NCBI RefSeq assembly: GCF_015689195.1
Contig: NZ_CP065044.1
Coordinates: forward strand, 3,596,001-3,660,000
Length of the DNA: 64,000 nt
Direction: 5' to 3'
From: Pectobacterium aroidearum
GTDB lineage: Bacteria; Pseudomonadota; Gammaproteobacteria; Enterobacterales; Enterobacteriaceae
Each line of letters opens with the position of its first letter. The first letter of the stretch is position 1. A program made the position numbers and the translations under genes. Positions 10,591-19,551 of this stretch are shown here, in pieces. The notes below the pieces were generated by a model, which worked only from the letters and a program-made list of their open reading frames with translations, searched no databases and was not told the DNA's origin.

Positions 10591-10658
10591 ATGATGTACA
10601 TATGTCAGTGCTAATACCGTTGGAATAATACCGACGTATTACCCTCTCTGGAGCGCAA

Positions 10659-10922
10659 ATGAAAACCAAATTAAACGAACTGCTTGAATTCCCCTGCGTT
10701 TTTACCTACAAGGTCATGGGTGAGGCAAAACCAGAGCTGGTCGATCTGGTCGTTGAAGTGGTACAACGTCATGCGCCAGGCGACTACACGCCGCAGATCA
10801 AACCCAGCAGCAAGGGGAATTACCACTCCGTTTCCATCACCATCACTGCGACACATATTGAGCAGGTAGAAACGCTGTACGAAGAACTGGGCAACATCGA
10901 TATCGTGCGCATGGTTCTGTAA
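10659..10922 (+). CDS. ybeD: YbeD family protein (DUF493, ACT-like fold)
   Basis: Small conserved protein of 87 residues, the same length as E. coli YbeD, starting [21 protein letters not shown] and ending [11 protein letters not shown]. The family has an ACT-like ferredoxin fold, and its function is not firmly established. Its constant position between dacA and lipB led to proposals of a regulatory link with lipoate genes; that is inference. The start at 10659 follows CTCTGGAGCGCAA. Confidence 0.93.
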   Translation: MKTKLNELLEFPCVFTYKVMGEAKPELVDLVVEVVQRHAPGDYTPQIKPSSKGNYHSVSITITATHIEQVETLYEELGNIDIVRMVL

Positions 10923-11079
10923 AGACGATTCTGTGAAGATAGTGTTGTAATAAAAACGGGCGGGAAAATTAGCGAGCACGGCATGTTTCTGCGATGCATG
11001 GTTTTATAATGCATAGTGATAGTGCTGTTCGCTGAAGTCTCCCGCCGTTATAATCCTCCCACCTTTCCTTAACCTGAAG

Positions 11080-11763
11080 ATGACACACTTGCTACAGGAT
11101 AAGATCATCGTACGCCAATTTGACGTACAGCCGTATGAACCCGTCTCTCTGGCGATGCATAATTTCACCGACCGACGCGATGATAAAACTCCAGATGAAA
11201 TCTGGCTGGTGCAGCATCCCCGCGTATTCACACAAGGTCAGGCGGGAAAAGCCGAACATGTCCTCATGCCCGGCGACATTCCGGTCATTCAGAGCGACAG
11301 AGGCGGTCAGGTGACCTACCACGGCCCCGGCCAGCAGGTCATGTACGTGTTGATTGACCTAAAGCGCCGTAAGCTTGGCGTTCGTCAGCTCGTCACCGCC
11401 ATTGAAAATACCGTGATTGGCACACTGGCGCACTTCCATATTGACGCCCATGCTCGCCCTGATGCGCCCGGTGTTTATGTGGGCGAGCGTAAAATCTGCT
11501 CGCTAGGACTGCGTATTCGCAAAGGCTGCTCTTTCCACGGGTTGGCGCTCAATATTGCTATGGATCTCTCCCCTTTCCTGCGTATCAACCCGTGTGGTTA
11601 TGCCGGTATGGAGATGACGCAAATCAGCGATCTGGTGCCGGGCGTCACGCTAGATGACACCGCTCCCGTGCTGGTGAACACCTTTTTGCAGTTAGTTGGC
11701 TATTCCGCGCCCGAGTTTATTCCGTGGAATCTGGACGTTCAGGGTGAGCCGCTTCCTGGTTGA
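11080..11763 (+). CDS. lipB: Octanoyl-[acyl-carrier-protein]:protein N-octanoyltransferase LipB
   Basis: Transfers octanoate from ACP to lipoyl domains, the first step of lipoate assembly. It has 227 residues. The conserved block [18 protein letters not shown], the catalytic Lys138 ([13 protein letters not shown]) and the nucleophile Cys172 ([14 protein letters not shown]) are all present. It lies 158 bp after ybeD and 227 bp before lipA. The intervening DNA is AT-rich and probably carries a lipA promoter. The start at ATG 11080 gives an N-terminus three or so residues longer than E. coli; ATG 11080 is the only nearby ATG. Confidence 0.96.
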   Translation: MTHLLQDKIIVRQFDVQPYEPVSLAMHNFTDRRDDKTPDEIWLVQHPRVFTQGQAGKAEHVLMPGDIPVIQSDRGGQVTYHGPGQQVMYVLIDLKRRKLGVRQLVTAIENTVIGTLAHFHIDAHARPDAPGVYVGERKICSLGLRIRKGCSFHGLALNIAMDLSPFLRINPCGYAGMEMTQISDLVPGVTLDDTAPVLVNTFLQLVGYSAPEFIPWNLDVQGEPLPG

Positions 11764-11990
11764 CGTGTTTCATCCTGTCAATAAAAATCAGCAAGTTAGG
11801 CGATCGTTTTTTGATAAATTACATTTTATTCACATAATTTCTTCATTTTGATCGCGCAAAGGCTGATTGTGGTTAGGCAAGATGATATAATTTTTATAGT
11901 TTTTTAAAAAAAAGTTTAACCAAAAACATAATCCTTTGAATTTGAATAGCAAATTTAAAGAAACGATTCAGAACTGGAACTTACGCAAAC

Positions 11991-12956
11991 ATGAGTAAAC
12001 CGATTCAGATCGAACGCGGCGTCAAATACCGCGATGCCGATAAGATGGCGCTAATCCCGGTACGTACCGTCGTCACCGAACGCCAAGAGATTCTGCGCAA
12101 ACCTGAATGGATGAAGATTAAACTTCCGGCGGATTCGAGCCGTATTCAGGGAATCAAAGCGGCCATGCGCAAAAACGGGTTGCACTCAGTTTGCGAAGAA
12201 GCGTCCTGTCCGAATCTGGCGGAGTGTTTCAACCACGGCACCGCCACCTTCATGATTCTGGGCGCCATTTGTACGCGTCGCTGCCCATTCTGTGACGTTG
12301 CCCACGGCCGTCCGCTTACGCCGGATGCCAACGAGCCAGAGAAACTGGCACAGACCATCCATGACATGGGCTTGCGCTATGTCGTTATCACCTCGGTTGA
12401 CCGTGATGACCTGCGTGACGGTGGAGCACAGCACTTTGCGGACTGCATTAGCGCGATTCGCCGCAAAAACCCGAATATCCGCATCGAAACGCTGGTGCCA
12501 GACTTCCGTGGCCGTATGGATCGCGCGTTAGAAATTCTGACCGCCACACCACCGGATGTGTTCAATCACAATCTGGAAAACGTACCGCGCGTTTATCGTC
12601 AGGTTCGCCCTGGTGCAAACTATGAGTGGTCACTGAAGCTGCTGGAAAACTTCAAAAACGCGCACCCGGATATCCCGACCAAATCTGGCCTGATGGTTGG
12701 ATTGGGGGAAACCAATGCTGAAATCGTGGACGTGATGCGAGACCTGCGCCGCCACGGTGTGACGATGCTGACGCTGGGACAATATTTACAGCCGAGCCGC
12801 CATCACCTGCCGGTACAGCGCTACGTCAGCCCAGATGAATTTGACGAGATGAAAGCCGAAGCGATGGCGATGGGCTTCACCCACGCCGCATGTGGCCCAT
12901 TTGTACGCTCGTCTTACCATGCCGACCTGCAAGCCAAAGGCATCGAAGTAAAATAA
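11991..12956 (+). CDS. lipA: Lipoyl synthase LipA (radical SAM)
   Basis: Inserts two sulfurs into protein-bound octanoyl chains. It has 321 residues, the same as E. coli. The auxiliary cluster is held by Cys68, Cys73 and Cys79 ([12 protein letters not shown]), the radical-SAM cluster by Cys94, Cys98 and Cys101 (CTRRCPFC). The C-terminal RSSYHAD supplies the conserved serine ligand motif. It ends at a bidirectional terminator shared with tatE. Confidence 0.98.
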   Translation: MSKPIQIERGVKYRDADKMALIPVRTVVTERQEILRKPEWMKIKLPADSSRIQGIKAAMRKNGLHSVCEEASCPNLAECFNHGTATFMILGAICTRRCPFCDVAHGRPLTPDANEPEKLAQTIHDMGLRYVVITSVDRDDLRDGGAQHFADCISAIRRKNPNIRIETLVPDFRGRMDRALEILTATPPDVFNHNLENVPRVYRQVRPGANYEWSLKLLENFKNAHPDIPTKSGLMVGLGETNAEIVDVMRDLRRHGVTMLTLGQYLQPSRHHLPVQRYVSPDEFDEMKAEAMAMGFTHAACGPFVRSSYHADLQAKGIEVK

Positions 12957-12990
12957 TCGCTCATAGTTTTTTACACATTTTTTGTGTGGA

Positions 12991-13024
12991 ATAAAAAACG
13001 GACGGCTATTGCCGTCCGTTTTGC
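12991..13024. terminator. Bidirectional terminator between lipA and tatE
   Basis: AAAACGGACGGC (12995-13006), loop TATT, GCCGTCCGTTTT (13011-13022): a 12-bp perfect stem with A/T tails on both sides. It serves lipA on the plus strand and tatE on the minus strand. Confidence 0.88.
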
Positions 13025-13038
13025 TGTGTGAGGCGTGC

Positions 13039-13236
13039 TCAGGATTCTTTGCGCGACGAATCATTCAGCGCTGCGGTATCATCCGTCTTTGCCGGCTGAT
13101 CGTCATTCATCGCCTTCTTGAAACCTTTAATCGCCGCGCCTAAATCACCGCCTAAGCTACGAAGTTTATTCGTACCGAACAGCAGAATGATTAATGCGCC
13201 AATCACCAACAGCTTGGCAATACTAATACCTTCCAT
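13039..13236 (-). CDS. tatE: Sec-independent translocase protein TatE (TatA family)
   Basis: A 65-residue TatA paralogue of the twin-arginine translocase. It has an N-terminal membrane helix ([18 protein letters not shown]), the FG hinge, and an amphipathic helix [22 protein letters not shown] short acidic/polar tail follows. The start MEGIS follows AGGTAGGT. A solitary copy beside lipA, not in a tatABC operon, identifies it as tatE. Confidence 0.93.
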   Translation of the reverse strand: MEGISIAKLLVIGALIILLFGTNKLRSLGGDLGAAIKGFKKAMNDDQPAKTDDTAALNDSSRKES

Positions 13237-13489
13237 ACAGACCTACCTGATTTACAGATGCTGGAGACGCCAGCGAGCGAGAACACGTACTTTTCGAACA
13301 AGGATTGTCGAACAATCGTTGTCGAAAAATTCTTTTATCCTATGTCCTCTATGTAAAACCTTACGCTGCACGACACAATCACCATCTGTAACAAAGTAAG
13401 ACGCTTTTCGCACGCATTCAGATTGCTTTACAACTTTCCCTCTCAGCCTCACTACAAAAAAACCATCTGAAGGCGTAAACTTCCATACT
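13237..13489. other. tatE-crcB intergenic stretch, upstream part
   Basis: About 250 bp of non-coding sequence between divergent tatE and the crcB riboswitch. It must hold the tatE promoter (right to left) and the crcB promoter (left to right). The repeated TCGAACAATCGTTGTCGA-type sequence near 13305-13326 is partly palindromic. I see no gene. Confidence 0.4.
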
Positions 13490-13585
13490 ATGCGGAGATG
13501 ACATTCCTCCCTACCCTGGGCAGCCAAAACGCTGACCGCCGCAAGACAGGGTACAAACCGCCACCCGGCTAATGATGTCTACGTC
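13490..13585 (+). promoter_or_regulatory. Fluoride riboswitch (crcB motif)
   Basis: Matches the fluoride aptamer from 5' to 3'. GGAG-ATGACATT-CCTCC (13494-13510) forms P1 with the conserved AUGA. Then come AAACCGCC (13555-13562) and GGCTAATGATGTCTACG (13567-13583), which supplies the pseudoknot partner and the conserved 3' block. Between the 5' and middle blocks is an extra helix, TACCCTG (13512-13518) with CAGGGTA (13547-13553). This corresponds to the variable insert of the family but is rather long. It precedes the fluoride channel gene by about 100 bp, exactly the expected context. The expression platform probably lies in 13586-13680. Confidence 0.85.
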
Positions 13586-13688
13586 CACCTCGCAGAGAGG
13601 GCGTAGCGTCCTGCCCAATACTCTCCGAGATCGTGAAAAACAAGCGATGTAAAAAGCATCCAAACAAAACAGGCCAGGAAAGGTTTCT

Positions 13689-14072
13689 ATGTTTAGTACA
13701 TTACTCGCGGTATTTATTGGCGGCGGAGTGGGTAGCGTCGCGCGCTGGCAGCTCGGCGTGAAGTTTAATAATCTGTATCCAACGTTGCCGTTGGGCACCC
13801 TGCTTGCCAATCTAATCGGTGCCTTTGTTATTGGTGGCGCACTCGCTTTCTTCCTGCGCCATCCTCATCTCTATCAGGACTGGAAAATATTGATTACCAC
13901 CGGGCTATGCGGTGGCTTAACGACGTTTTCTACCTTTTCCGCAGAGGTCATCATGTTCCTGCAAAGCGGGCAATTGGCAGCAGCGGGGTTACATGTGCTG
14001 TTGAATTTGGCAGGTTCGTTACTAATGACAGCACTGGCGTTTGCCTTGGTCACGTGGGTAACAACACACTGA
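13689..14072 (+). CDS. crcB: Fluoride ion channel FluC (CrcB)
   Basis: Small dual-topology membrane channel that exports fluoride. It has 127 residues and four hydrophobic segments. Family signatures [13 protein letters not shown] near the N-terminus, [11 protein letters not shown], and the conserved [15 protein letters not shown] of the pore are present. AGGAAAGG precedes ATG 13689. Expression is expected to be turned on by fluoride through the upstream riboswitch. It is convergent with cspE across a shared terminator. Confidence 0.95.
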   Translation: MFSTLLAVFIGGGVGSVARWQLGVKFNNLYPTLPLGTLLANLIGAFVIGGALAFFLRHPHLYQDWKILITTGLCGGLTTFSTFSAEVIMFLQSGQLAAAGLHVLLNLAGSLLMTALAFALVTWVTTH

Positions 14073-14092
14073 TATGATGTGAAAAATGAAGC

Positions 14093-14120
14093 AAAAAAAA
14101 CCCGCCATTGGCGGGTTTTT
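14093..14120. terminator. Bidirectional terminator between crcB and cspE
   Basis: A-tract (14093-14100), stem AAAACCCGCC / GGCGGGTTTT (14097-14106 / 14110-14119) with a 3-nt loop ATT, then T-run. Serves both convergent genes. Confidence 0.87.
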
Positions 14121-14136
14121 CACGAAATCGGTATAA

Positions 14137-14346
14137 TTAAATAGCGTTAACGTTAGCAGCAGAAGGACCTTTGGCACCGTCAGTGATTTCGAACTCTACA
14201 CGCTGACCTTCAGCCAGAGTTTTGAAACCATTGCTCTGGATGGCAGAGAAGTGTACGAACACGTCTTTGCTACCATCTTCAGGAGTAATGAAACCGAAGC
14301 CTTTGGACTCATTAAACCACTTAACACTACCTTTAATCTTAGACAT
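14137..14346 (-). CDS. cspE: Cold-shock-like protein CspE
   Basis: Single-stranded nucleic acid chaperone and transcription antiterminator of the cold-shock family. It has 69 residues, as in E. coli, starting [23 protein letters not shown]1 (KGFGFI) and RNP2 (VFVHF) are intact. An in-frame upstream codon at 14376 would add ten residues but is not family-like. Highly expressed csp genes usually have long leaders, and the 200 bp upstream is non-coding. Confidence 0.95.
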   Translation of the reverse strand: MSKIKGSVKWFNESKGFGFITPEDGSKDVFVHFSAIQSNGFKTLAEGQRVEFEITDGAKGPSAANVNAI

Positions 14347-14564
14347 CAAACTTACCTTTACATGAATGAAAGACACAAAATCTGTGTCAGGTACAGTACA
14401 ACAATAGATTGGCCTTTTGTCCAGTTGAAGTTGGATAAAAAGTGATAAAAATCGCTAAAAAGATATACCGGACGACCTTGCTGCCCTATTTTAACTCGAT
14501 GCAGAACGCAGAGCGCTCGGTTCGGGCTGATTCATCACTTTTTATGATATCGAAGGAAGGTAGT

Positions 14565-15275
14565 ATGGTAAGCAAAACGCTAGGTCTGATCGGGGGAATG
14601 AGTTGGGAATCCACCATCCCGTATTACCGTATCATCAACGAGTATGTGAAAGGCCAACTTGGTGGCCTGCACTCCGCCAAAATCATCCTGCACAGCGTCG
14701 ATTTCCACGAGATAGAACGATTGCAGGCACAAGGTGATTGGGAGCAGTCAGCCGCCGTACTCGGCAATATCGCGGTGGGATTACGTCAGGCAGGCGCGGA
14801 TGCTATCGTCATCTGTACCAACACCATGCATAAAGTGGCAGATGACGTTGAACGCGCCTGCCAGCTTCCTCTTTTACATATTGCCGATGCCACCGGCGCC
14901 AGCCTGAAACAACACGGACTGAAGAAAGTCGGCCTGCTTGGAACCCGCTATACCATGGAGCAGGATTTTTACCGCCAGCGCATTCAGGAACGATTTGGAG
15001 TGGAGGTAGTGGTTCCCGACCATGAGGGGAAAGAGATCGTTAACCGCATCATTTACGACGAACTCTGTCTGGGGAACATTAACGACGTCTCACGGCAGGC
15101 CTATCGGGACATTATCCAGCAGCTTGAACAGCAAGGCGCAGAAGGCATCATCTTGGGTTGTACAGAAATTCCGTTACTGATCGGTGACCAAGATGCGACA
15201 GTTCCTCTTTTTGACACCAGCAAGCTGCACGCGATTGCCGCAGCAAAATTTGCGCTTAACCAATCATCACGATGA
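14565..15275 (+). CDS. Aspartate/glutamate racemase family amino-acid racemase (YgeA/RacX-like)
   Basis: PLP-independent racemase fold with paired catalytic cysteines: Cys84 in VICTNTMHK and Cys199 in ILGCTEIPLL. The GLIGGMSWEST start and the 236-residue length match E. coli YgeA, a broad-specificity amino-acid racemase. The start MVSKTLGLIGG at 14565 follows GAAGGAAGG; the longer in-frame extension to 14442 lacks family similarity. The exact substrate cannot be read from sequence. It stands alone between cspE and ypfM. Confidence 0.9.
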   Translation: MVSKTLGLIGGMSWESTIPYYRIINEYVKGQLGGLHSAKIILHSVDFHEIERLQAQGDWEQSAAVLGNIAVGLRQAGADAIVICTNTMHKVADDVERACQLPLLHIADATGASLKQHGLKKVGLLGTRYTMEQDFYRQRIQERFGVEVVVPDHEGKEIVNRIIYDELCLGNINDVSRQAYRDIIQQLEQQGAEGIILGCTEIPLLIGDQDATVPLFDTSKLHAIAAAKFALNQSSR

Positions 15276-15440
15276 ATTAATTGAATAAAAGGGAAATCAC
15301 TCGCGAACTTAATAATACCCTCTTTTATTCACTCAGGTTTCCCCTTTTTGCATAGAAAAAAAGCAGTATTGAGAGACTCAATACTGCTTATTCGTATGAT
15401 TTTATTCCTGGTATGCAATGACTAACAGTACTTCTCGTTA
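15276..15440. terminator. Racemase 3' region and ypfM terminator
   Basis: AAGCAGTATTGAG (15361-15373), loop AGA, CTCAATACTGCTT (15377-15389) is a perfect 13-bp stem. On the minus strand it is followed by a T-run (A-run 15354-15362 on the plus strand), so it terminates ypfM. A looser pairing of AAAAGGGAAA (15287-15296) with TTTCCCCTTTT (15338-15348) may end the racemase transcript on the plus strand. Confidence 0.75.
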
Positions 15441-15500
15441 TTATTTACGTAACATTGCTTCAATAAAATCTTTCCAAGTACTCACTTCTACTTCTACCAT
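15441..15500 (-). CDS. ypfM: Small protein YpfM (19 residues)
   Basis: Reading the minus strand from ATG at 15500 gives a 19-residue peptide, MVEVEVSTWKDFIEAMLRK, then TAA. E. coli YpfM is also 19 residues, and from memory shares W-K-D-F-I-E-x-M-L-R-K, and likewise lies near yffB. AGAGGT sits 6-7 nt upstream of the ATG, and a perfect 13-bp terminator lies 52 bp past the stop. The peptide is amphipathic. Its function is not known to me. The gene is too short for routine gene finders. Confidence 0.85.
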   Translation of the reverse strand: MVEVEVSTWKDFIEAMLRK

Positions 15501-15733
15501 GCGAACCTCTTGGTGATTAACGGCGACGTATTATACGCACACTTTTTAATCAGGTAAAAGTGTTATGAAAGTATAAAAAGTGTACTACGCCTTATTTCTG
15601 CTACACAGTTCACAGTAGATCTCCCCGCCTTTTTTCGGCATGCTGGGCTATCGCACGATCAGGCCCCGTCGGGCCGTGCTGTCGAGTACAGCAATCGTCA
15701 TGCAACCCAATAAGCAGAAAGGATTTTACCCCT

Positions 15734-16111
15734 ATGGCGCTGACCATGTACGGCATCAAAAACTGTGACACCATAAAGAAAGCGCGCCGCTGGCTGGAAG
15801 ATCAACAGGTGGCGTATCGCTTCCATGATTACCGTACCGACGGTCTGGATGAACAGTTGCTCCAGCGCTTTATCGACCAACTGGGGTTTCAGGCCTTACT
15901 CAACACACGTGGAACAACCTGGCGTAAGCTCAGTGAAGAACTGCGTGAACGCATTAACAGCGATAACCACGACAGCGCAGAGGCCGCCAAAAACCTGATG
16001 CTGGAGCAACCGGCGGTCATTAAACGGCCGTTGCTGATTGCCGATGACGGTAACGCGCTGCTGGGGTTCAGTATCGACAGCTACCAGAAATTTATTGCGG
16101 AGAAAAAATAA
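15734..16111 (+). CDS. yffB: ArsC/Spx-family protein YffB
   Basis: Thioredoxin-fold protein of the ArsC/Spx family with 125 residues (E. coli about 118). The N-terminal [16 protein letters not shown] carries the single conserved Cys. RGTTWRKL and the C-terminal KRPLL are family landmarks. It lacks a CXXC motif. E. coli YffB is described as glutathione-binding; its physiological role is unclear. It ends 1 bp before the dapE GTG, so the two are probably co-transcribed. Confidence 0.9.
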   Translation: MALTMYGIKNCDTIKKARRWLEDQQVAYRFHDYRTDGLDEQLLQRFIDQLGFQALLNTRGTTWRKLSEELRERINSDNHDSAEAAKNLMLEQPAVIKRPLLIADDGNALLGFSIDSYQKFIAEKK

Positions 16112-16112
16112 C

Positions 16113-17240
16113 GTGTCTTGCCCAGTCATAGAGCTCGCTCAACAGTTAATTAAACGCCCTTCCCTCAGCCCGAACGACGAGGGCTGCCAGGCGCTCATGA
16201 TTGAACGCCTGACGGCGATGGGCTTTACCGTCGAAGCAATGGATTTTGGCGATACCCAAAATTTCTGGGCATGGCGCGGCACAGGAAAAACGCTGGCCTT
16301 CGCCGGACACACTGACGTAGTCCCCAGCGGAGATGAAAGCCAGTGGCAGCATCCACCGTTTGAGCCGATCATTCGCGACGGCATGCTGTACGGTCGTGGC
16401 GCGGCGGACATGAAAGGTTCACTGGCCGCGATGGTGATTGCCGCCGAGCGCTTTGTCGCCGCCCACCCGAATCATCAAGGGCGTCTTGCGTTTCTGATTA
16501 CCTCGGACGAAGAAGCCAGCGCCGTTAACGGCACGGTAAAAGTAGTTGAGGCGCTGATGGCACGCAACGAGCGATTGGACTACTGTCTGGTCGGTGAGCC
16601 GTCCAGTACGCACGTCGTGGGCGATGTGGTAAAAAATGGCCGACGTGGCTCCATCACAGCGAACCTGCGCGTACACGGCGTACAGGGGCACGTTGCCTAC
16701 CCTCATCTGGCGGACAACCCTGTTCATCGTGCAGCACCAGCGCTGAACGAGCTGATCGCCACCGAATGGGATCGGGGCAACGATTTCTTCCCACCAACCA
16801 CCATGCAGATTGCCAATATTCAGGCAGGCACCGGCAGCAATAACGTCATCCCCGGCGAACTGTTTGTGCAGTTTAATTTCCGTTTCAGCACCGAATTAAC
16901 GGATGTGTTAATCCAGCAGCGCGTCGCGGAACTGCTGGATCGCCACCAGCTCAATTACACCATTGACTGGAAGCTTTCCGGCCAGCCATTCCTGACCGCA
17001 CGCGGCGAACTGGTCGATGCCGTGGTAAATGCCGTCAAGCACTACAATGAGGTTACCCCAGAGCTGCTGACGAATGGTGGCACTTCCGATGGCCGCTTCA
17101 TCGCACGTATGGGCGCGCAGGTGGTTGAACTGGGCCCCGTTAATGCCACGATCCATAAAGTGGACGAATGCGTCAGCGCCGCAGATCTGCAACTGCTAAG
17201 CCGCATGTACCAGCGCATTATGGAGCAGCTCATCGCATGA
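16113..17240 (+). CDS. dapE: Succinyl-diaminopimelate desuccinylase
   Basis: Zn-dependent M20 amidohydrolase that frees LL-diaminopimelate in lysine and peptidoglycan synthesis. From GTG 16113 it has 375 residues, exactly the E. coli length. Metal and catalytic residues are seen: His66 and Asp68 (AGHTDVV), Asp99 (GAADMKG), and Glu133-Glu134 ([10 protein letters not shown]). GTSDGRFIA near residue 320 is also conserved. It overlaps the next gene (ATGA). Confidence 0.97.
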   Translation: MSCPVIELAQQLIKRPSLSPNDEGCQALMIERLTAMGFTVEAMDFGDTQNFWAWRGTGKTLAFAGHTDVVPSGDESQWQHPPFEPIIRDGMLYGRGAADMKGSLAAMVIAAERFVAAHPNHQGRLAFLITSDEEASAVNGTVKVVEALMARNERLDYCLVGEPSSTHVVGDVVKNGRRGSITANLRVHGVQGHVAYPHLADNPVHRAAPALNELIATEWDRGNDFFPPTTMQIANIQAGTGSNNVIPGELFVQFNFRFSTELTDVLIQQRVAELLDRHQLNYTIDWKLSGQPFLTARGELVDAVVNAVKHYNEVTPELLTNGGTSDGRFIARMGAQVVELGPVNATIHKVDECVSAADLQLLSRMYQRIMEQLIA

Positions 17241-17911
17241 TGACGTCAGCTATGTTAACCGGTAAAAGTGACCAGCATCTGGTTGCTTTAGACGGTCGCC
17301 ATCGCCTTCAGCCAGAAGCGGTAACCGCGTTTCTGGCGCTACAGCGGGCAGCAAAGACGGCGGGATTTAACCTGCAACCAGCCAGTACGTTCCGTGATTT
17401 CGAGCGCCAACGTCAGATCTGGAATGGCAAGTTCCGCGGCGAGCGTCCCGTCATGGATGCCAACAGCCAGCCGCTGAATGTGTCGTCTTTGGACGAAGGC
17501 GATCGCTGTGAAGCGATTCTACGCTGGTCAGCCATGCCGGGCTCCAGCCGTCACCATTGGGGCAGCGATCTCGATATCTACGATCCCGATTTATTACCCG
17601 CAGGCAGCTCGCTCCAGTTGGAACCGTGGGAATATGAAGAAGGCGGTTATTTTGCCGCATTGAACGCGTGGCTGAGCACGCACATGCATGAATACGGTTT
17701 TTATCGACCTTATGCGCACGATCTCGGCGGTGTCGCAGTCGAACCCTGGCATATCAGCTATTATCCATTAGCACAGTATGCGGAAGAACAGCTTACACCC
17801 GATCTCATCCTTGCCGCCTGGCAAGATGAAGATATTGCAGGCTACCACTGGCTTTGCCAGCACTTGCCGCAGCTGTTTACCCGTTATATTCATAATGTTG
17901 ATGAGGCGTAA
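17237..17911 (+). CDS. M15 family (VanY/LdcB-like) zinc carboxypeptidase
   Basis: A 224-residue metallopeptidase. The M15B signature S-x-H-x6-D is seen as [10 protein letters not shown] (His106, Asp113), and the third zinc ligand with its catalytic partner as EPWH (Glu169, His172). Family members cleave D-Ala-D-Ala or LD-peptide bonds in peptidoglycan or its fragments. No signal peptide or membrane segment is visible, so a cytoplasmic role in muropeptide processing is possible. The start ATGATG at 17237/17240 overlaps the dapE stop, so it is translationally coupled to diaminopimelate synthesis. E. coli has no gene here. Substrate is unknown. Confidence 0.85.
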   Translation: MMTSAMLTGKSDQHLVALDGRHRLQPEAVTAFLALQRAAKTAGFNLQPASTFRDFERQRQIWNGKFRGERPVMDANSQPLNVSSLDEGDRCEAILRWSAMPGSSRHHWGSDLDIYDPDLLPAGSSLQLEPWEYEEGGYFAALNAWLSTHMHEYGFYRPYAHDLGGVAVEPWHISYYPLAQYAEEQLTPDLILAAWQDEDIAGYHWLCQHLPQLFTRYIHNVDEA

Positions 17912-17913
17912 CC

Positions 17914-18105
17914 ATGGCATGGCTGGCTGATTACTGGTGGATAATTCTGATTATCCTGATAGGCATGCTGATTAACGGCATCAAAGAATTGCGTAATGTT
18001 GACCATACGCGTTTTCTGCTCAACAAACCCAAATTGCCCCCACATCGTGACAACAACGACAAATGGGACGATGAAGACGACGACTGGCCGAAGAAAAAAC
18101 CCTGA
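17914..18105 (+). CDS. ypfN: Small membrane protein YpfN (UPF0370)
   Basis: A 63-residue protein with one N-terminal membrane helix ([21 protein letters not shown]). A polar tail follows: [24 protein letters not shown]. It closely resembles E. coli YpfN, which also follows dapE. It starts 2 bp after the M15 peptidase stop. Function unknown. Confidence 0.92.
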   Translation: MAWLADYWWIILIILIGMLINGIKELRNVDHTRFLLNKPKLPPHRDNNDKWDDEDDDWPKKKP

Positions 18106-18168
18106 TATCAGTCATCACCAAACCGCCTGCACGCGAGCTAAACCCCGCGCTGCGGGCAGTTTGGATTC

Positions 18169-19068
18169 TCACGCGGCGGGAACAAAACTTTCCGCCCGCT
18201 CCAGAAGAAAATCATAAAACTCTTTCGCACATACGGAAAGCTGACGCTCCCTATCCGTCACCAGATAGATACCGCGCTGCAGCGATAAATCCCGAAACGG
18301 AATAATCGCAATGTCTTTGTGCTGAAACTGGAACAGCGTCAGCCCCGTCACAATACTCACACCATAATTTGCCGCCACCAGCCCCATCATGGTGGTCAAC
18401 TGACGCACTTCCAGCACGTAGTTAAAACCTTCCGGCTCGATAAGCTGATCGGTGTACTGCCGAATGCTGGTGCCTTTGCAAAACCCGACAAACGGGTATT
18501 GCGCCACATCGGCCACATCAACACTGTCGCGCTGCGCCAGCGGGTGCGAGTTCTGGCAGATCAGATAAAAACTGTCGGCAAACAGCATGTGAGAGCTGAA
18601 CGTTCCCGGCGACGGCTGCCCTGCTGTCAGCGCCAGATCGGCGCGCCCATCCAGCACCGCCTTCAGGCAGCGATCCCACTGCGTATCCAGCAGTTCAACC
18701 TTAATCTTGGGATAAGCACGGTGATATTGCGCCAGCACCTGAGGCAACCATTCCACCGCCATTGACGGCAATACCGCCAGCACAATCTTCCCCTTGTACC
18801 CCGTGGCATACGACTTGATCTCACCGACGGCATCATCATGGGTTTGCACCAGCCGACGGGCAATATCAATGAAATGAAGGCCATCGGCGTTGAGTTGCAC
18901 TTTACGTGTATCGCGATCAAATAGCCTATAGCCGACCTCTTCCTCCAACCCGGCGATTAATGAACTAAATGCTGGCTGAGAGAGATTTATTTTCTGAGCA
19001 GCGCGCGTGAAATTATCGGTTTCTGTCAACGCGATAAAGGCTCGTAATTGTTTTATCGATAAGTTCAT
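18169..19068 (-). CDS. LysR-family transcriptional regulator
   Basis: A 299-residue LysR-type regulator starting MNLSIKQLRAFIALTETDNFTRAAQKINLSQPAFSSLI, the standard winged helix-turn-helix (about 1-60). A linker helix and a periplasmic-binding-protein-like effector domain (about 90-295) follow. It is transcribed away from the CitMHS/AtuA operon across a 483-bp gap. This is the usual layout of a LysR activator that senses the pathway substrate. An in-frame upstream start at 19137 lacks family similarity. Confidence 0.9.
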   Translation of the reverse strand: MNLSIKQLRAFIALTETDNFTRAAQKINLSQPAFSSLIAGLEEEVGYRLFDRDTRKVQLNADGLHFIDIARRLVQTHDDAVGEIKSYATGYKGKIVLAVLPSMAVEWLPQVLAQYHRAYPKIKVELLDTQWDRCLKAVLDGRADLALTAGQPSPGTFSSHMLFADSFYLICQNSHPLAQRDSVDVADVAQYPFVGFCKGTSIRQYTDQLIEPEGFNYVLEVRQLTTMMGLVAANYGVSIVTGLTLFQFQHKDIAIIPFRDLSLQRGIYLVTDRERQLSVCAKEFYDFLLERAESFVPAA

Positions 19069-19551
19069 AGTGTTTTTATATAAATAAAATGAAGTCTCCG
19101 GTAAGAAAGGAACAAATTCAATAAAAAAAATCGGCAACTACCATTTTTATGATCCTTCCCGCATTTATTTAATTCCATTCAAACAACGTCCACTATTCAT
19201 AAAAATGGACATTCTCGATAAATATCACAAATTATAAAAAACAATTAAGTAAAAAGACTTAACTATGCAAACCAAATCAATCAATTAGCCATTAATAAGA
19301 AAATCAAAACGATTCATATCATTAACAAATAAAATAAACCCATCAGATTTACGAATAAAATCATTTCGATTACGAGTTAGTATAAAGAGGGTTGAGGGTG
19401 ATAAAAATAGTGCAGACAAAAAATCAAATGACTCTGGGGTAAGCACTCATTTGTTTTGTTAATTATGACAAGGATTGTTATTGAGTTGTTTAATTTATTG
19501 TAAATAAAACAAATAGGCAACATACAAATATATTATTAAAGAGGATCTTTT
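19069..19551. promoter_or_regulatory. Divergent control region between LysR gene and CitMHS operon
   Basis: A 483-bp, strongly AT-rich non-coding gap. It should contain LysR binding sites (T-N11-A type) and both promoters. No unique operator can be pinned down by eye. AGAGGATC just before 19552 is the CitMHS ribosome binding site. No gene seen. Confidence 0.45.

Noticed and set aside
14442-14564. N-terminal extension of the racemase
   Set aside because: Reads through cspE leader-like DNA, lacks family similarity; a good ribosome site lies before 14565.
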